From a virus, in the IMG/VR virus record IMGVR_UViG_3300045945_000008, positions 1-43,404 of that record: a stretch of DNA of 43,404 nucleotides; one strand, written 5' to 3'. The translations under genes and the position numbers were made by a program. The notes below the pieces were generated by a model. That model worked only from the letters and a program-made list of their open reading frames with translations. It did not search any database and was not told where the DNA came from. This document shows, piece after piece, positions 15,386-24,700 of the stretch (position 1 is its first letter; every line of letters starts with the position of its first letter).

Positions 15386-16197
15386 ACCCGCGCGAGGTGG
15401 CCTTTTTCTTTCCGGCCAACCTTACCAAGACATTCGCCGCCAAGGTCAAGCTGTTCATGCGGATGGCGGACTATATCGAAGGCGCTGGCGGGCGCGTCAT
15501 CCGCGGTGATATCGATATGCTCGCGCGCGCGGCCGATGATGGCGCGATCCCCGTCATCGGCTGCACACCGCAGCTGCGCCCGCTGATCGAGCGCTGGTGT
15601 GCAAGCGGGCGGACATGGGTCTATTGGGACAGGGGATATTTCCGGCGCGGCTATTACCTGACCTGGCTGCCGAAAGGCGATGATGGCGGCTATTACCGCT
15701 GGCACATCAACCGCCCGCAGATGGGCGAAATCTACGACGTGCCCGACGACCGCTGGAAACGGCTGCAGATCGACAACCAACTGCGCCCTTGGAACAAGGA
15801 CGGCAAATATATCGTCATCATCGACACGCCGTCTGACTACTGGAACCTGTGGGACAACATCGGCTGGGTGAAGAACACCGCCGAATATCTGCGGAGCATA
15901 ACCAAACGTGAAATCAGAATCCGCGACAAAGAAAGTAAGATTCCGCTATATGCCGAACTTGAGCGGGCGCATTGCCTGGTGGCGCATGGTTCGAACGCTG
16001 CAATTGAATCTGTGGTCTTTGGCTGCCCGGTATTTGTAGATCGTTCGAGCGCGGCTGCCCTGGTTGGGCAAACCGATTTTGCCAGCATTGAAACGCCGGT
16101 CTATCCCGAACGACAACCTTGGCTCAATTCAATCTCTTATTGCCAGTTCACAGAAAGGGAAATGATGGACGGCACCCTTTGGAAGATGATTCGCTGA
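15319..16197 (+). CDS. Glycan-associated protein, GT-B-like (capsule-synthesis-type)
   Basis: A protein of up to 292 residues. The start is uncertain: TTG at 15319, GTG at 15352 or TTG at 15367, none with a clear ribosome site. The overlap with the previous gene makes a later start more likely. The C-terminal half contains RAHCLVAHGSNAAIESVVFG followed by CPVFVDRSSAAALVGQTD. This is the donor-loop pattern seen in capsular polysaccharide and glycerophosphotransferase-type GT-B enzymes. It closes the glycan cassette and overlaps the following small gene by one base. Confidence 0.68.
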   Translation: MAQAKQLYVYPVDQKVLEDCRINPREVAFFFPANLTKTFAAKVKLFMRMADYIEGAGGRVIRGDIDMLARAADDGAIPVIGCTPQLRPLIERWCASGRTWVYWDRGYFRRGYYLTWLPKGDDGGYYRWHINRPQMGEIYDVPDDRWKRLQIDNQLRPWNKDGKYIVIIDTPSDYWNLWDNIGWVKNTAEYLRSITKREIRIRDKESKIPLYAELERAHCLVAHGSNAAIESVVFGCPVFVDRSSAAALVGQTDFASIETPVYPERQPWLNSISYCQFTEREMMDGTLWKMIR

Positions 16198-16403
16198 TGC
16201 CGTGGGTCAGGTTTACCAAGAACTTCGACTGGCAACCGCACAACGCCCGCTGGATGATTTCATATAAGGCCGGGTCGGTGTTGCTTGTGAAGCAAGTTGT
16301 GGCAAACAATGCAATCCGCGAGGGCAAGGCGGAACCAATTGAAAGACCTATAAATGCCGATAGCAGTCGCAGGCGATCTCAGGTATCGGGTCGGGTTCTA
16401 TAG
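16197..16403 (+). CDS. Small phage protein next to head-closure gene
   Basis: A 68-residue basic protein whose ATG overlaps the previous TGA. It reads MPWVRFTKNFDWQPHNARWM, followed by YKAGSVLLV and AIREGKA. Short proteins of this pattern are common before the head-tail adaptor gene in siphoviruses. The function is unknown. The gene overlaps the next by 50 bp, which is long but common in this operon. Confidence 0.65.
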   Translation: MPWVRFTKNFDWQPHNARWMISYKAGSVLLVKQVVANNAIREGKAEPIERPINADSSRRRSQVSGRVL

Positions 16404-16731
16404 CCGCGACACCGGGGCAGGCTCGCCTGACGTGCCGGATTACGGCAGCGGGCCGGGTTACTCGGACACGGCGGCTTTCATTGTGTGGGCTGATATCACG
16501 CCAAGGCTGGGCGGCGAGGCGATCCTGGCAGCGCGGTTGACCGGAAAGAACTTCGCCAACATCACCGTCCGTCAAAGCAGCAACACCGATCAGGTGGACA
16601 CCGATTGGAAATGCAAGGACGAGGGCACGGGTGAGATTTACAATATCCGATCTGTCATCGACCCGCACCAAGGGGACCACAGTCACGGCCTGTTCTGGGA
16701 AATGCTGTGTGAGAAAGGCGTGGCGGTCTGA
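16354..16731 (+). CDS. Head-tail adaptor / head-closure protein (SPP1 gp16-like)
   Basis: A 125-residue protein of the head-tail joining family (SPP1 gp16-like, PF05521 type). The N-terminal MPIAVAGDLRYRVGFYSRDT is typical, with VWADITPRLGGEAILAARL in the middle and the strand TDWKCKDEGTGEIYNIRSVI near the end. It closes the portal channel after packaging. The next three genes are the tail completion, terminator and tube proteins. This is the standard order and resumes the head-tail block interrupted by the glycan cassette. Confidence 0.85.
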   Translation: MPIAVAGDLRYRVGFYSRDTGAGSPDVPDYGSGPGYSDTAAFIVWADITPRLGGEAILAARLTGKNFANITVRQSSNTDQVDTDWKCKDEGTGEIYNIRSVIDPHQGDHSHGLFWEMLCEKGVAV

Positions 16732-17162
16732 TGGCCAGGAACGCTTCGGTTGAGCGATTTCGTTTGCTGACGGAGGAACTGAAAAAAGAAGTTCATGTGG
16801 AAGCCGTGGCGGAATTGAACCGGCAGGCGGCGGCATTGGCCGAATTGATCAGGTCAGTCGCGCCTGTCTATCAGGGGCCGGTTGAGCCGGGCGGGGAATT
16901 GAAAACATCTGTCCGCATGATTCCAGACCGCAGCAAGGATACAGTGGTGCGGATCGTAGCAGGCGGAAAACTTACCACGCGCCCGGCGATTTCATCGCAG
17001 CCTTATGATTATGCTCGCGCCGATGAGTTCGGGACGCATAAGATGGCGGCAAAACCATTCTTCTTTCCCACCTACCGATTGAGGAAAAAGAAAATAATTT
17101 CCGCCATGAAGCGCAAAATCACCGCTTCGATCAAGAAACGATCGGCACCGGCCAATGTCTGA
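16731..17162 (+). CDS. HK97 gp10-like tail completion protein
   Basis: A 143-residue basic protein of the HK97 gp10-like tail-component group. It has an N-terminal helix, an internal PGGELKTSVRMIP segment, DYARADEFGTHKMAAKPFFF near residue 95, and a Lys-rich tail. The motif of a Tyr/Phe/His cluster with AKPFF is a hallmark of this family. It overlaps the previous gene by one base and the next by 8 bp. It acts in tail completion and attachment. Confidence 0.85.
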   Translation: MARNASVERFRLLTEELKKEVHVEAVAELNRQAAALAELIRSVAPVYQGPVEPGGELKTSVRMIPDRSKDTVVRIVAGGKLTTRPAISSQPYDYARADEFGTHKMAAKPFFFPTYRLRKKKIISAMKRKITASIKKRSAPANV

Positions 17163-17559
17163 TCCGTCACTCAACCTGCAAGCCGCTATTGTTTCCAGGT
17201 TGAAAAACGATGCGGGAGTGACCGCGGTTGTCGGTCAGCGCATCTATGACGAGGTCCCGGCCAATCCGACGTTTCCGTATATCTCAATCGGGGACAATCA
17301 GGTTCTGCCAGACGATGCCGACTGCATCGACGGCACGGAAATCTTCTGGCAACTGGACGGATGGGCGCGCGACCCACACTTTCCGACTGTCAAACAGATC
17401 AGCCAAGCGGTAGTGGCTGCGATGCATAATCTGCCGCTCACGATCACCGGGTACAACAACATCATCTGCGAACTAAACACGGTGAACTACCTGCATGATC
17501 CGGACGGTATCACCCGGCATGTCGCTATCAACATTCGGTTTCTCATTCAGGCGCAATAG
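17155..17559 (+). CDS. Tail terminator protein (DUF3168 family)
   Basis: A 134-residue DUF3168 protein, the tail terminator that stops tube growth and joins the head. It opens DPSLNLQAAIVSRLKNDAGV and has VGQRIYDEVPANPTFPYISI, followed by ATG-free strands ending in HVAINIRFLI. The order gp10-like, DUF3168, tail tube is conserved in many siphoviruses. The start overlaps the previous gene by 8 bp. Confidence 0.88.
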   Translation: MSDPSLNLQAAIVSRLKNDAGVTAVVGQRIYDEVPANPTFPYISIGDNQVLPDDADCIDGTEIFWQLDGWARDPHFPTVKQISQAVVAAMHNLPLTITGYNNIICELNTVNYLHDPDGITRHVAINIRFLIQAQ

Positions 17560-17574
17560 AAAGGAAGGACTCCA

Positions 17575-18036
17575 ATGGCTGCTCCAACCACGATTCCCGG
17601 TCATCGAATTCTCATTCTTGTCGGCAGCGGCGGCGACTCGCCGGGTTCGCCCGACGTGTTTTCTGAACCGTGCGGACTCGTCACCAAGGGCATCAACTTG
17701 ACTGCCGCGACGGGCACATCGGTCATTCCAGACTGTACCGATCCGTCTCTCGCGGCGTGGGAGGCCAAAGACGTTGTGTCGCTTGCGCTGGAAGTCACCG
17801 GCACGGGCGTGATGGCGGTTGAAAGCTTCCAGACATGGAATCTCTGGTTCCTTGGCGGGACGGAACGCGCATGCCGCATCCAGCTTGTGTCGCCTTCTGG
17901 CTTTAGCAACTATCTCGGCTACTATCTCGGCAACTTCATCCTGTCCGCCCTGACGTGGGGCGGTGAGCGCGGCCAGAAGGTCACCATCGACGTGACGCTG
18001 GTCAACAACGGTGCCGTCACCTTCGTGAATGCCTAG
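17575..18036 (+). CDS. Major tail tube protein
   Basis: A 153-residue tail tube protein of the gene-transfer-agent/TP901-1 type. It opens with TIPGHRILILVGSGGDSPGS and FSEPCGLVTKGINLTAATG. Near the middle is TGTSVIPDCTDPSLAAWEAK, then ending strands GQKVTIDVTLVNNGAVTF. It polymerises into the tail tube. A strong Shine-Dalgarno (aaggaagg) lies about 7 bases before the ATG, fitting a highly made protein. Confidence 0.85.
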   Translation: MAAPTTIPGHRILILVGSGGDSPGSPDVFSEPCGLVTKGINLTAATGTSVIPDCTDPSLAAWEAKDVVSLALEVTGTGVMAVESFQTWNLWFLGGTERACRIQLVSPSGFSNYLGYYLGNFILSALTWGGERGQKVTIDVTLVNNGAVTFVNA

Positions 18037-18038
18037 TC

Positions 18039-18482
18039 ATGGCAGCAAACGGGGAAGTCGAACTGGTCTGGGGCGACGGCGAGCATAAGTTTAACATCGC
18101 CATCCTGCGCTGTATCCTCGAACTTGAGGACAAGTGCGGCGCTGGCGTTGCGGAAATCTACGCGCGGATCTCGAACGGCAAGTGGAAATACAACGATATC
18201 CGTGAAACCATCCGCCTTGGTTTGAACGGGGCAGGCATGACACCGGACCGTTCCGTGCGTCTGGTGGAACGGTACTGCGACAACCGACCGTGGACGGAAA
18301 GCCTGCTGACGGCGCAGGCGATTCTGATTGCCGCGATGGTTGGCATACCGGGGGACGAACTGGCAAAAAAACCGGAGACGGAGCAGGCCAAGGCCGATCA
18401 ATCTACCGCGCCGACGGAAAGATCGCCCGCTCCGTCCTCTATGGACTCGGCGCAGCCATCGGATTCACGCCGCGAGAACTAG
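18039..18482 (+). CDS. Tail assembly chaperone, unshifted product (GTA gp10-like)
   Basis: A 147-residue protein resembling gene-transfer-agent tail chaperone PF11836 (Phage_TAC_11). It opens MAANGEVELVWGDGEHKFNI, then ILRCILELEDKCGAGVAEIY and RETIRLGLNGAGM. The chaperone coats the tape measure during tail assembly. Its C-terminal part after residue 111 is low-complexity and Ser/Pro-rich, as expected of the unshifted tail. A slippery A7 site lies at 18365-18371. The second frame that continues after it is listed separately. Confidence 0.85.
   Translation: MAANGEVELVWGDGEHKFNIAILRCILELEDKCGAGVAEIYARISNGKWKYNDIRETIRLGLNGAGMTPDRSVRLVERYCDNRPWTESLLTAQAILIAAMVGIPGDELAKKPETEQAKADQSTAPTERSPAPSSMDSAQPSDSRREN
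18365..18436 (+). promoter_or_regulatory. Programmed -1 frameshift signal of the tail chaperone
   Basis: A run of seven A (18365-18371) is in the frame A AAA AAA, the classic -1 slippery heptamer. Starting 5 bases later is an 8-bp inverted repeat, gacggagc (18377-18384) with gctccgtc (18429-18436), with a 44-base loop. The shifted frame stays open to 18628 and has no ATG start near the shift. The layout matches the G/GT chaperone logic of lambda and GTA-like phages. Confidence 0.72.
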
Positions 18483-18628
18483 ACGGAATGACGATGTGGG
18501 AACTGGCTGCGTGCATCGATGGTGTGAACTATGCCAACGATCCGGAGCGCAAGCCTGAACCCATGACCAATGAGGAATTTGACCAGATGCTGCGGGACTA
18601 TGACCACCTGATAGCACCGAGGAACTGA
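18371..18628 (+). CDS. Tail assembly chaperone, -1 frameshift extension
   Basis: Read by a -1 frameshift from the preceding gene, this adds about 85 residues to 111 residues of the first frame, giving a 196-residue product. The extension contains GLGAAIGFTPRELDGMTMWE and ends with DQMLRDYDHLIAPRN. This is like PF09550-type small chaperones (Phage_TAC_6) that follow the gp10-like gene in GTAs. An ATG at 18488 would give only a 46-residue independent product lacking half of this conserved segment, so the frameshift is preferred. It ends two bases before the tape measure ATG. Confidence 0.7.
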   Translation, partial: TGDGAGQGRSIYRADGKIARSVLYGLGAAIGFTPRELDGMTMWELAACIDGVNYANDPERKPEPMTNEEFDQMLRDYDHLIAPRN

Positions 18629-18629
18629 C

Positions 18630-20513
18630 ATGGCCGGTGATACTGCTGCATTGGTCGTTGCGTTATCCGCGCAACTGACCAAGTTCGAAAAGGATATGAA
18701 GAAGGCATATGAAATTGCCGACAAAGGTGTTGCCGATATTGAGGAACGATTTAGCAAGGTAAACGTCTCGGTCGGCATTAAGGGCGGCGAAGGCTTAGAG
18801 GCACTGATCAGCGGGCTAAAGACCCTTGCTGGCGCTGGCGGCTTAGCGGCAATCATCAGTCAAGTCACATCGCTGAATGAGCAGGTTGCCAAGATCGGAG
18901 AAAGCGCATCGCGCGTTGGGTTAACGACAGATCAGTTTCAAAAGCTGCGGTTCGCCTTTGTGGCAACCGGATCATCGGTTGAGGCGGCAGAAAGTTTCAT
19001 CGACACATTCAGCCGCAAGGTTACCGAAGCGGCACAGGGAACGGGGGCGCTTTATAATTTTCTGCATGCGAACAATATCGAGGCACGGCAGTTTGCCAAG
19101 CTGCCGATCAATGAGCAGATCGGGCGTTACGCGGATCTGGTAAAGAACGCCTCAACAAACAATCAGATATTCATTTCATCGCTTGTGTCGTCACGCCAGG
19201 CTGCGGCGGGGGTGACCGACGCCTTAAAGGATGGCCGCGAAGGATTGGTGGCACTTGGCGATCAGGCGGAAGCGACTGGCGTTCTGCTTGATAGAGGTTT
19301 CGTCCAGCGCGCACAAAAAGCCAACAAGGAATTTCAGATTTTAAAATTGCAGGCGACGACTTTTTTGCAAGAGGCTGCACTAGCCGCTTCAGAACAGTTC
19401 AAAAAGCAAAGCCAACAAAACGTCGAAAACAACAAGCAGTTGATCGACGGGTGGAACAGATTTTTGGAGGTAGTCAAAACCACATTTCCGGGGCTGGTGG
19501 ACTATCTTAAAGAAGGTTTCAAAGACGTAGGGCAATCAATCGAGGATGCCGCAAAGCTAAGGGGGGTTGCAACGCAGCAGTCCAATTTTGCTCGTGGCGT
19601 TGAATTATTAAAGGGCGGGCAGGGTACGCAATTAACCCAAAAGCAGATGGGAGAATTCCCTGGCTATCAAGCCGCGAAAACGACTAACGAAGACCTGACC
19701 AAGATATATAACGAACAGCAAGCGACGTTTCAGAAACTTATCGACCAGCAAAACAAGCGAAATCAATTGTTGTTGGCCGAAGCGCAAACGATGGGACAAA
19801 CCATCGGCCAACAGACGGCCTACAAAACAGAAATTGCATTGCTTAATGATGTGACCGAGAAGCAAATTCCGCTGTCGGCGGCGATGTATCAAGAAATTCT
19901 CAAGGTCGCGGCGGCGGCAGGTGAGGCGGCACAACGTGCGGAAGATGCCCGCATAGCATGGCAGGGCTTGAATAATGCCGTGCAATTTGCGGGCAATCAG
20001 TTAATAGACATTTTGGACGGCCTCATCAACAAGACAACGACATGGCAGGATGCGCTGAAGAATCTGCAGCAGGCCCTGCTAAAGGCGATGTTGCAGGCGA
20101 TTATTTTAGGCCAAGGGCCACTTGGTAACATCCTTGGTCTCGGCGCTACTACGCCGGGAGGCACGGGCGGAATTTTTGGTGCATTGCTCAAGGGGTTGAC
20201 GGCTAGGCAATCTGGTGGTCCGGTCGGTGCCGGTCGTCCCTATATCGTCGGTGAGCACGGGCCGGAACTGTTCGTGCCCGGTTCGTCAGGCAAGATTGTT
20301 CCCAATCAAGTCAGCAAGTCATCCACCGGCACTGGATTGCAGGTCGTTGTCAACAACACGGTATCGCAGGACACTGAAACAACGACCCGCCGCGAGCAGG
20401 GACCGGGCATCGACCGGCTGGTGATCGACATTGTGAAGCGCGGCATGTCGGGCGGGCAGTTCGATGACGTGAACCAGTCACGCTTCGGCATGCGGGCAAG
20501 GAAGGTGCGATGA
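18630..20513 (+). CDS. Tail tape measure protein
   Basis: A 627-residue tape measure protein. It has long Ala/Gln/Lys helices (FKKQSQQNVENNKQLIDGWN), a hydrophobic stretch near residue 480-520, and a C-terminal GGPVGAGRPYIVGEHGPELF. That motif is typical of tape measure proteins. At about 1.5 angstrom per residue this would fit a tail of roughly 90-100 nm. That estimate is inferred. Its ATG lies two bases after the chaperone extension. Confidence 0.9.
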   Translation: MAGDTAALVVALSAQLTKFEKDMKKAYEIADKGVADIEERFSKVNVSVGIKGGEGLEALISGLKTLAGAGGLAAIISQVTSLNEQVAKIGESASRVGLTTDQFQKLRFAFVATGSSVEAAESFIDTFSRKVTEAAQGTGALYNFLHANNIEARQFAKLPINEQIGRYADLVKNASTNNQIFISSLVSSRQAAAGVTDALKDGREGLVALGDQAEATGVLLDRGFVQRAQKANKEFQILKLQATTFLQEAALAASEQFKKQSQQNVENNKQLIDGWNRFLEVVKTTFPGLVDYLKEGFKDVGQSIEDAAKLRGVATQQSNFARGVELLKGGQGTQLTQKQMGEFPGYQAAKTTNEDLTKIYNEQQATFQKLIDQQNKRNQLLLAEAQTMGQTIGQQTAYKTEIALLNDVTEKQIPLSAAMYQEILKVAAAAGEAAQRAEDARIAWQGLNNAVQFAGNQLIDILDGLINKTTTWQDALKNLQQALLKAMLQAIILGQGPLGNILGLGATTPGGTGGIFGALLKGLTARQSGGPVGAGRPYIVGEHGPELFVPGSSGKIVPNQVSKSSTGTGLQVVVNNTVSQDTETTTRREQGPGIDRLVIDIVKRGMSGGQFDDVNQSRFGMRARKVR

Positions 20514-20863
20514 CGACCGCAGCATGGCCAGCATCGACGCTGCGCTGCCCCGTTCTCAACTTCACGGAGACGCCGCAGCCGAACGTGGCATCGTTCAAGC
20601 CGGAAGTCGGCCCGCCGAAGATGCGGCGACGGTCAACGGCCAAGGGCTGGCTGACGTCGCTGACGTTCCGCTTTTCCAATTCGCAGCTAACGTCCTTCTA
20701 TACGTTCTATGAAACCACGCTCGAGGACGGCAGTCTGCCTTTCACGATGAACCATCCGCGCACGACCACATCGTACAACTGGATGTTCAGTGATGAGCCG
20801 GAGATCACCCGCACATCGCCTGGCTACAACATGGTTGCGCTTCGTCTGGTGCGATTGCCGTAA
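20510..20863 (+). CDS. Minor tail protein downstream of tape measure
   Basis: A 117-residue protein whose ATG overlaps the tape measure stop (atga). It is strand-rich (SLTFRFSNSQLTSFYTFYET, then NYNMVALRLVRLP-like ends). Its place directly behind the tape measure fits the distal-tail/minor tail proteins (lambda gpM position). No firm family assignment is possible from the sequence alone. The next gene follows with no gap. Confidence 0.7.
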   Translation: MTTAAWPASTLRCPVLNFTETPQPNVASFKPEVGPPKMRRRSTAKGWLTSLTFRFSNSQLTSFYTFYETTLEDGSLPFTMNHPRTTTSYNWMFSDEPEITRTSPGYNMVALRLVRLP

Positions 20864-21379
20864 ATGCCGCGCACGCTGAATGTCGATTTTCGCAAGGAAA
20901 GCGAGGCGCAGTTTTCCGGCGAAGCCGTTGTCGTTTTCCTTACCATCTCGCACGGCACGCTGGCCGATCCGATCCGGGTCAATTGGGATACCAAGGATTT
21001 TGTGTATGACGGAAACACATACATCGGCTTTCCGTTCGCCCTAAACATACTTACTGACGACGAGAGTCCGCCAAAGGCGCAACTGCAAATCCAGAACATC
21101 GACCCGCGCATCGGCGACACGCTGCGCACCCTGATTACACCGCCACGGTTGAAGATAGAAGTGTTGTCGACGCTTGACTTTGATCTGACCGCCGACCCAA
21201 GGACGGAAATAGGGTCGCCTGGCGCGACGGTGATCTACTCCGCCGACAAGCTATTCCTGATCAATGCCAGCGTGGACTTCCTGACCGTGACGGCCGAGAT
21301 TGTCGGGTGGGATTATCTGCAGCGGGTGTGGCCGGGAGTGCGCGCCACACAGGCATACTTTCCAGGGCTGTTCCGGTGA
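20864..21379 (+). CDS. DUF1833-type minor tail protein
   Basis: A 171-residue protein of the DUF1833-type tail group, which occupies the lambda gpL-like position. It has YDGNTYIGFPFALNILTDDE, PPKAQLQIQNIDPRIGDTLR, and a C-terminal VRATQAYFPGLFR. The ending is conserved in this family. It forms part of the distal tail complex. The GTG of the next gene overlaps its TGA by 4 bp. Confidence 0.78.
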   Translation: MPRTLNVDFRKESEAQFSGEAVVVFLTISHGTLADPIRVNWDTKDFVYDGNTYIGFPFALNILTDDESPPKAQLQIQNIDPRIGDTLRTLITPPRLKIEVLSTLDFDLTADPRTEIGSPGATVIYSADKLFLINASVDFLTVTAEIVGWDYLQRVWPGVRATQAYFPGLFR

Positions 21380-21792
21380 CTTGGACCGCGAAATATATCG
21401 GACTGCCGTTCAAGGACCACGGACGCGACTGGGACGGGGTAGATTGCTGGGGACTTGTGCGTTTGATTTTATGGCACGAGCGCAAGATTGAAATTCCGTC
21501 CTACGGGGATACATCGGCACTCGACCTTGCCAACGTTGCGGGACTGATGAAGGTGAAAAGCATTGCCGAGCCTTGGGTCAACGTCATCCCGGCTGCGGCG
21601 CACGAGTTCGACGTGGTGGTGATGCATCATCGACGCGACCCGATCCACGTCGGCATCATGGCTTCGTCAACGCACATGATGCACATCGAGGAAAAGATTT
21701 CAGCCGTGCTGCTGCCGATAACGCACCCGACCATCCGCTTCCGTTATCCCAAGTATTTCAGGCACAGGCAGTTGCTCGATCATGCGGCTTGA
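21376..21792 (+). CDS. NlpC/P60-like tail peptidoglycan hydrolase
   Basis: A 138-residue protein beginning at a GTG that overlaps the previous stop. It has the NlpC/P60 catalytic layout: Cys24 in GVDCWGLVRLILW and His91 in DPIHVGIMAS. A third polar residue follows about 12 residues later. Such enzymes lie in the tail tip and cut peptide cross-links in peptidoglycan during DNA entry (lambda gpK position). The overlap with the next gene is 11 bp. The domain is short and lacks the usual Mov34-like half. Confidence 0.82.
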   Translation: MTWTAKYIGLPFKDHGRDWDGVDCWGLVRLILWHERKIEIPSYGDTSALDLANVAGLMKVKSIAEPWVNVIPAAAHEFDVVVMHHRRDPIHVGIMASSTHMMHIEEKISAVLLPITHPTIRFRYPKYFRHRQLLDHAA

Positions 21793-24700
21793 CGCGAATA
21801 GGATTCCACTCGCCTACCGCGCACCGTTCGACTTCGGCAAGTGCTACGTTGACGAGCGTCTGCCGGGCGAGAGCATCCTTGATATGGTTTTGAGCGTGCC
21901 CGATCTACCGCGCGACTTCATGCGCAACGGCTACGTCTGCATCAACAACGAGGTCGTCCCGCGTAACCTGTGGAAGCATGTCAGGCCACGACCGGCGACG
22001 GCGGAGGTGCCGATCTGCGTTACCTTGCATTATGCGCTGCAAAGTCCCGGCGGCGGTGGGGGCGGCGGTGGTAGGAAACAGATACTCGGCCTGGTTGCCG
22101 CGATTGCATTGTTGGTGGTGGTGGCATTCCTCACTGGTGGTGCGGGTGCGGCGGCGTTTCCTGCCTTGGGCGGCGAGCTTTTTCTTGGCGTTACAGTCGG
22201 TCAAGTCGTTGGCGGCGCGGTCGGCATTGCCGGTGCCCTGGCCATCTCGGCTCTGACGGCGCCACCCGTCAGCGCGCCAGGTGTTGAAAGCGGCGCGAGC
22301 CTGAACAGCGAGCAGGCTGAAGCTGCGGCAGCGAGCGGCAACGCCCTAGATCGCGGTGGAGCCATCCCGCGAGTCATCGGAACGCGGAAAGTGTTTCCGC
22401 CCTTTGCCTGCGAGCCGGTGGTCGAACTGGTCGGCCAAGACGAATATGTCGAGGCACTCTATATTCTCAACGGACCACACTTGCTTGAGGATATCCGCAT
22501 CGACGGCAATCCAATTGCTGACGCCGAAGATGTTGATTACGAGACACGGGAAGGCTGGACCAGCGATACCCCGGTGACATTGGTCGAGCGACAAGCCCGC
22601 ACCTTCGCACCGCAACTAGAACTTTCTGTGCATTCCGTTGATAGCGGAAACTCTTTCCTGCTGCATCAATCCCTGCCGGAAAGCGATCTGCCGGTGTGGC
22701 ACGGCGTGACGACGCGCAGCCTGATGGACGAAATATGGCTGCATTTTCTGTTGCCGGGCGGGATTTCCAATGCAACCACGGCTTCCGTGGCAATCCCGTT
22801 TCGCATTCGATTTCGCGAGCGCGGCGAAACGACGTGGATCAACTGTCCTGAATTTCACGCAATTTCAGGTTCGGTTAATCAATTGCGTTTTGCCGTTCAG
22901 TTCAAGTGGGCAACGGCAGTTTTTCAAGCGCCACCGGGTGCCGGTTCTGCAGGGGATTCCGGTGCCATCTACTATGCCCATATTGACGTGCCGCCACAGA
23001 CAGTCACCCCTGCGACGCCGACTGATCAAGAGTGGAATGCCAACAGCTACTTTGATGATGCAGGCGGCGGAACGCTTTATATAGTTCCCGGAAGTACCGA
23101 AGCCAGCACTCGCATACAAAACGTCGCGCTGACATCCAACGGCATCACCTTCTGGATGGATGAAAATACTTTTCCGAAAGGAATGTATGAGATCGAAATC
23201 AAGCGGGGATCGCCATATCTGGTCGCCAGTTTTACCGGCACGACTTACACCTATTCCGGCACGGTCACGGATTTCTTCTGGTACAAGACTTCCGCAGGTA
23301 ACCACATAGTGCCGCAGAGCCGGGCGAACATCTCAGATCGATGCATCTTGAATCGTGTCGTGTCGGTCTGGAACGAAGCGCCGATCGCGGCGCTAGGTGA
23401 GGGAAAATTCTCGCAGATCGCCATTCGCGCACTGAATCGCAGCATTCGGCAACTGTCTGTTGTGGCGTCCGGCTACGTGCGCGATTGGGACGGTAGCGGG
23501 TGGAACGACTGGACGACGACATCCAACCCGGCACCGCATTATGCCGACGTATTGAGCGGCGCGCAGAACCTAGACCCGCTGGCGGAGGACCTGCGCGACG
23601 ACGACGCACTGGTGGCGTGGCGCTCCTTGTGTGTGCAGAACGATTGGACATGCGACAGCATCGTGAACGACACCCGCACGCAGGACGTATTGGGACTGCT
23701 GGCGTCGTGCGGCTATGCGCGCCCATATCAGTCGGACATCTACGGCGTGACCGTGGACAACGACCGGTCCGCCGACACGCCAACTCAGATATTCTCGCGG
23801 CGCAATTCGGTCGGCATGAAGTTCGAGCGAGGCTTTGCGAGAGTCCCTGCCGGGTTCAACGTCAGCTATAGGGATGAAACCGAGGACGATGATCAGGCGC
23901 AGATCGCGGTCTATCAGCGCGACCCGTCGTTCAGCGACCTCACGGTACTGGAATCAGTCAGCTATGACGGCCTGATTAGTTCCAGCAAGGTCACGGCGCG
24001 GGCGCAGTTCGATCTTGACCAGGCAAATCTGCGCTCGACGTTCTACACGTTCGACACCGACATCGAGAATATCGTCTGCCGTCGCGGCGATCTGGTCGGT
24101 GTGCAGCACGACGTGCTGACCAGCCGCGCGGGCGACGGCTACATGTACTCAAAGCAAACTTCTGGATCGCCAAGCCAGATCACCGGCATCACGCTGGACG
24201 CAGAACTGCCAATCACCAACGAAACCGAATGGTTCTCGCTGACGGACGTGTTCACAGTCACAGATGTCTTTCTCGTCGGCATCACCACCGGCATCGTCAT
24301 CCGGCACACAGATGGGACGCTATCGACGCATGAACTATCGAACTCGACCGGATCAACGAAGGTGCTGACCTTTGCCACGCCGTTCACCGATGATGCGACC
24401 ATTCAGGGCTTTGACAACAACGACAGGAAATACGGCTGCATGGTCGTGGCCGGGGATCTCAGTTACGAATATCGCCGCCTGCTGGTGCAGTCGATCACGC
24501 CGAAGGAGGACCTGAAGGCAACGCTGGTTCTGGTGGACGAAGCTACCGATCTTGTGCGCTACACCGCAATCACCCGGCTGCTGCTGCACTTTGAGGGCAC
24601 AGACGGATCGACCGATTTCGAGGATTCGTCGCGCAACGACCACGAAGTCGAGTCGCTGGACGGTGATCCGAAGATCGACACCGCGCAGTTCAAGTTCGGC

